This document shows positions 5,905-5,923 of a stretch of 5,923 nucleotides of DNA, piece after piece (positions within the stretch are counted from its first letter, which is position 1; each line of letters starts with the position of its first letter). A program made the position numbers and the translations under genes. The notes under the pieces were generated by a model that ran no database searches, was not told the DNA's origin, and saw only the letters and a program-made list of their open reading frames with translations. Source of the stretch: Verrucomicrobiota bacterium (lineage in GTDB: Bacteria > Verrucomicrobiota > Verrucomicrobiia > Opitutales > Opitutaceae); assembly GCA_023447015.1 (NCBI GenBank), contig JAEXPG010000009.1, positions 1 to 5,923 of the forward strand, written 5' to 3'.

Positions 5905-5923
5905 AGTTGGACTCGAGCCGGAA

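Overview
The window is visibly GC-rich and tightly packed. It holds three protein genes, two short intergenic regions with inverted repeats, and no RNA gene, transposase or CRISPR array. The best guess for the source is a verrucomicrobial bacterium of the Opitutaceae type. This is an inference from three things: a secreted NHL/Ig protein ending in the C-terminal module common in that phylum (the NLxxYAFGL and YVIQASADLxxWTTL motifs), a DUF5069-type protein with an N-terminal extension that I associate with Opitutaceae, and a REP-like palindrome pair. No rRNA or other marker confirms it.

Layout. Positions 3-752 (minus) encode a nucleotidyltransferase-fold protein of the SDLN variant. It is divergent from 859-1383 (plus), a 174-residue DUF5069-like protein. 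The 106 bp between the two starts contain a perfect 8-bp inverted repeat that could be a shared operator. From 1384 to 1496 the DUF5069 gene and the next gene converge, and this gap is filled by a 72-bp pair of inverted REP-like hairpins. Positions 1497-5855 (minus) encode a 1452-residue secreted modular protein: signal peptide, 12 NHL repeats, an Ig-like domain, 6 more NHL repeats, two Ig-like domains and a C-terminal module. The last 68 bases hold its leader region, with a possible Shine-Dalgarno sequence and a 7-bp palindrome.

How the genes relate. Nothing shows that the three act in one pathway. The first two are small cytoplasmic proteins that could share a divergent control region. The large protein is exported and reads as a scaffold or binding protein built from beta-propellers and Ig folds.

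The points most worth a second look are the REP/inverted-REP pair with compensatory stem changes, the 3 x 6 organisation of the NHL repeats, a recent in-frame 18-bp duplication inside the array, and the Asp-to-Asn change in the nucleotidyltransferase metal site. I see no clear sign of a wholly new multi-gene system.
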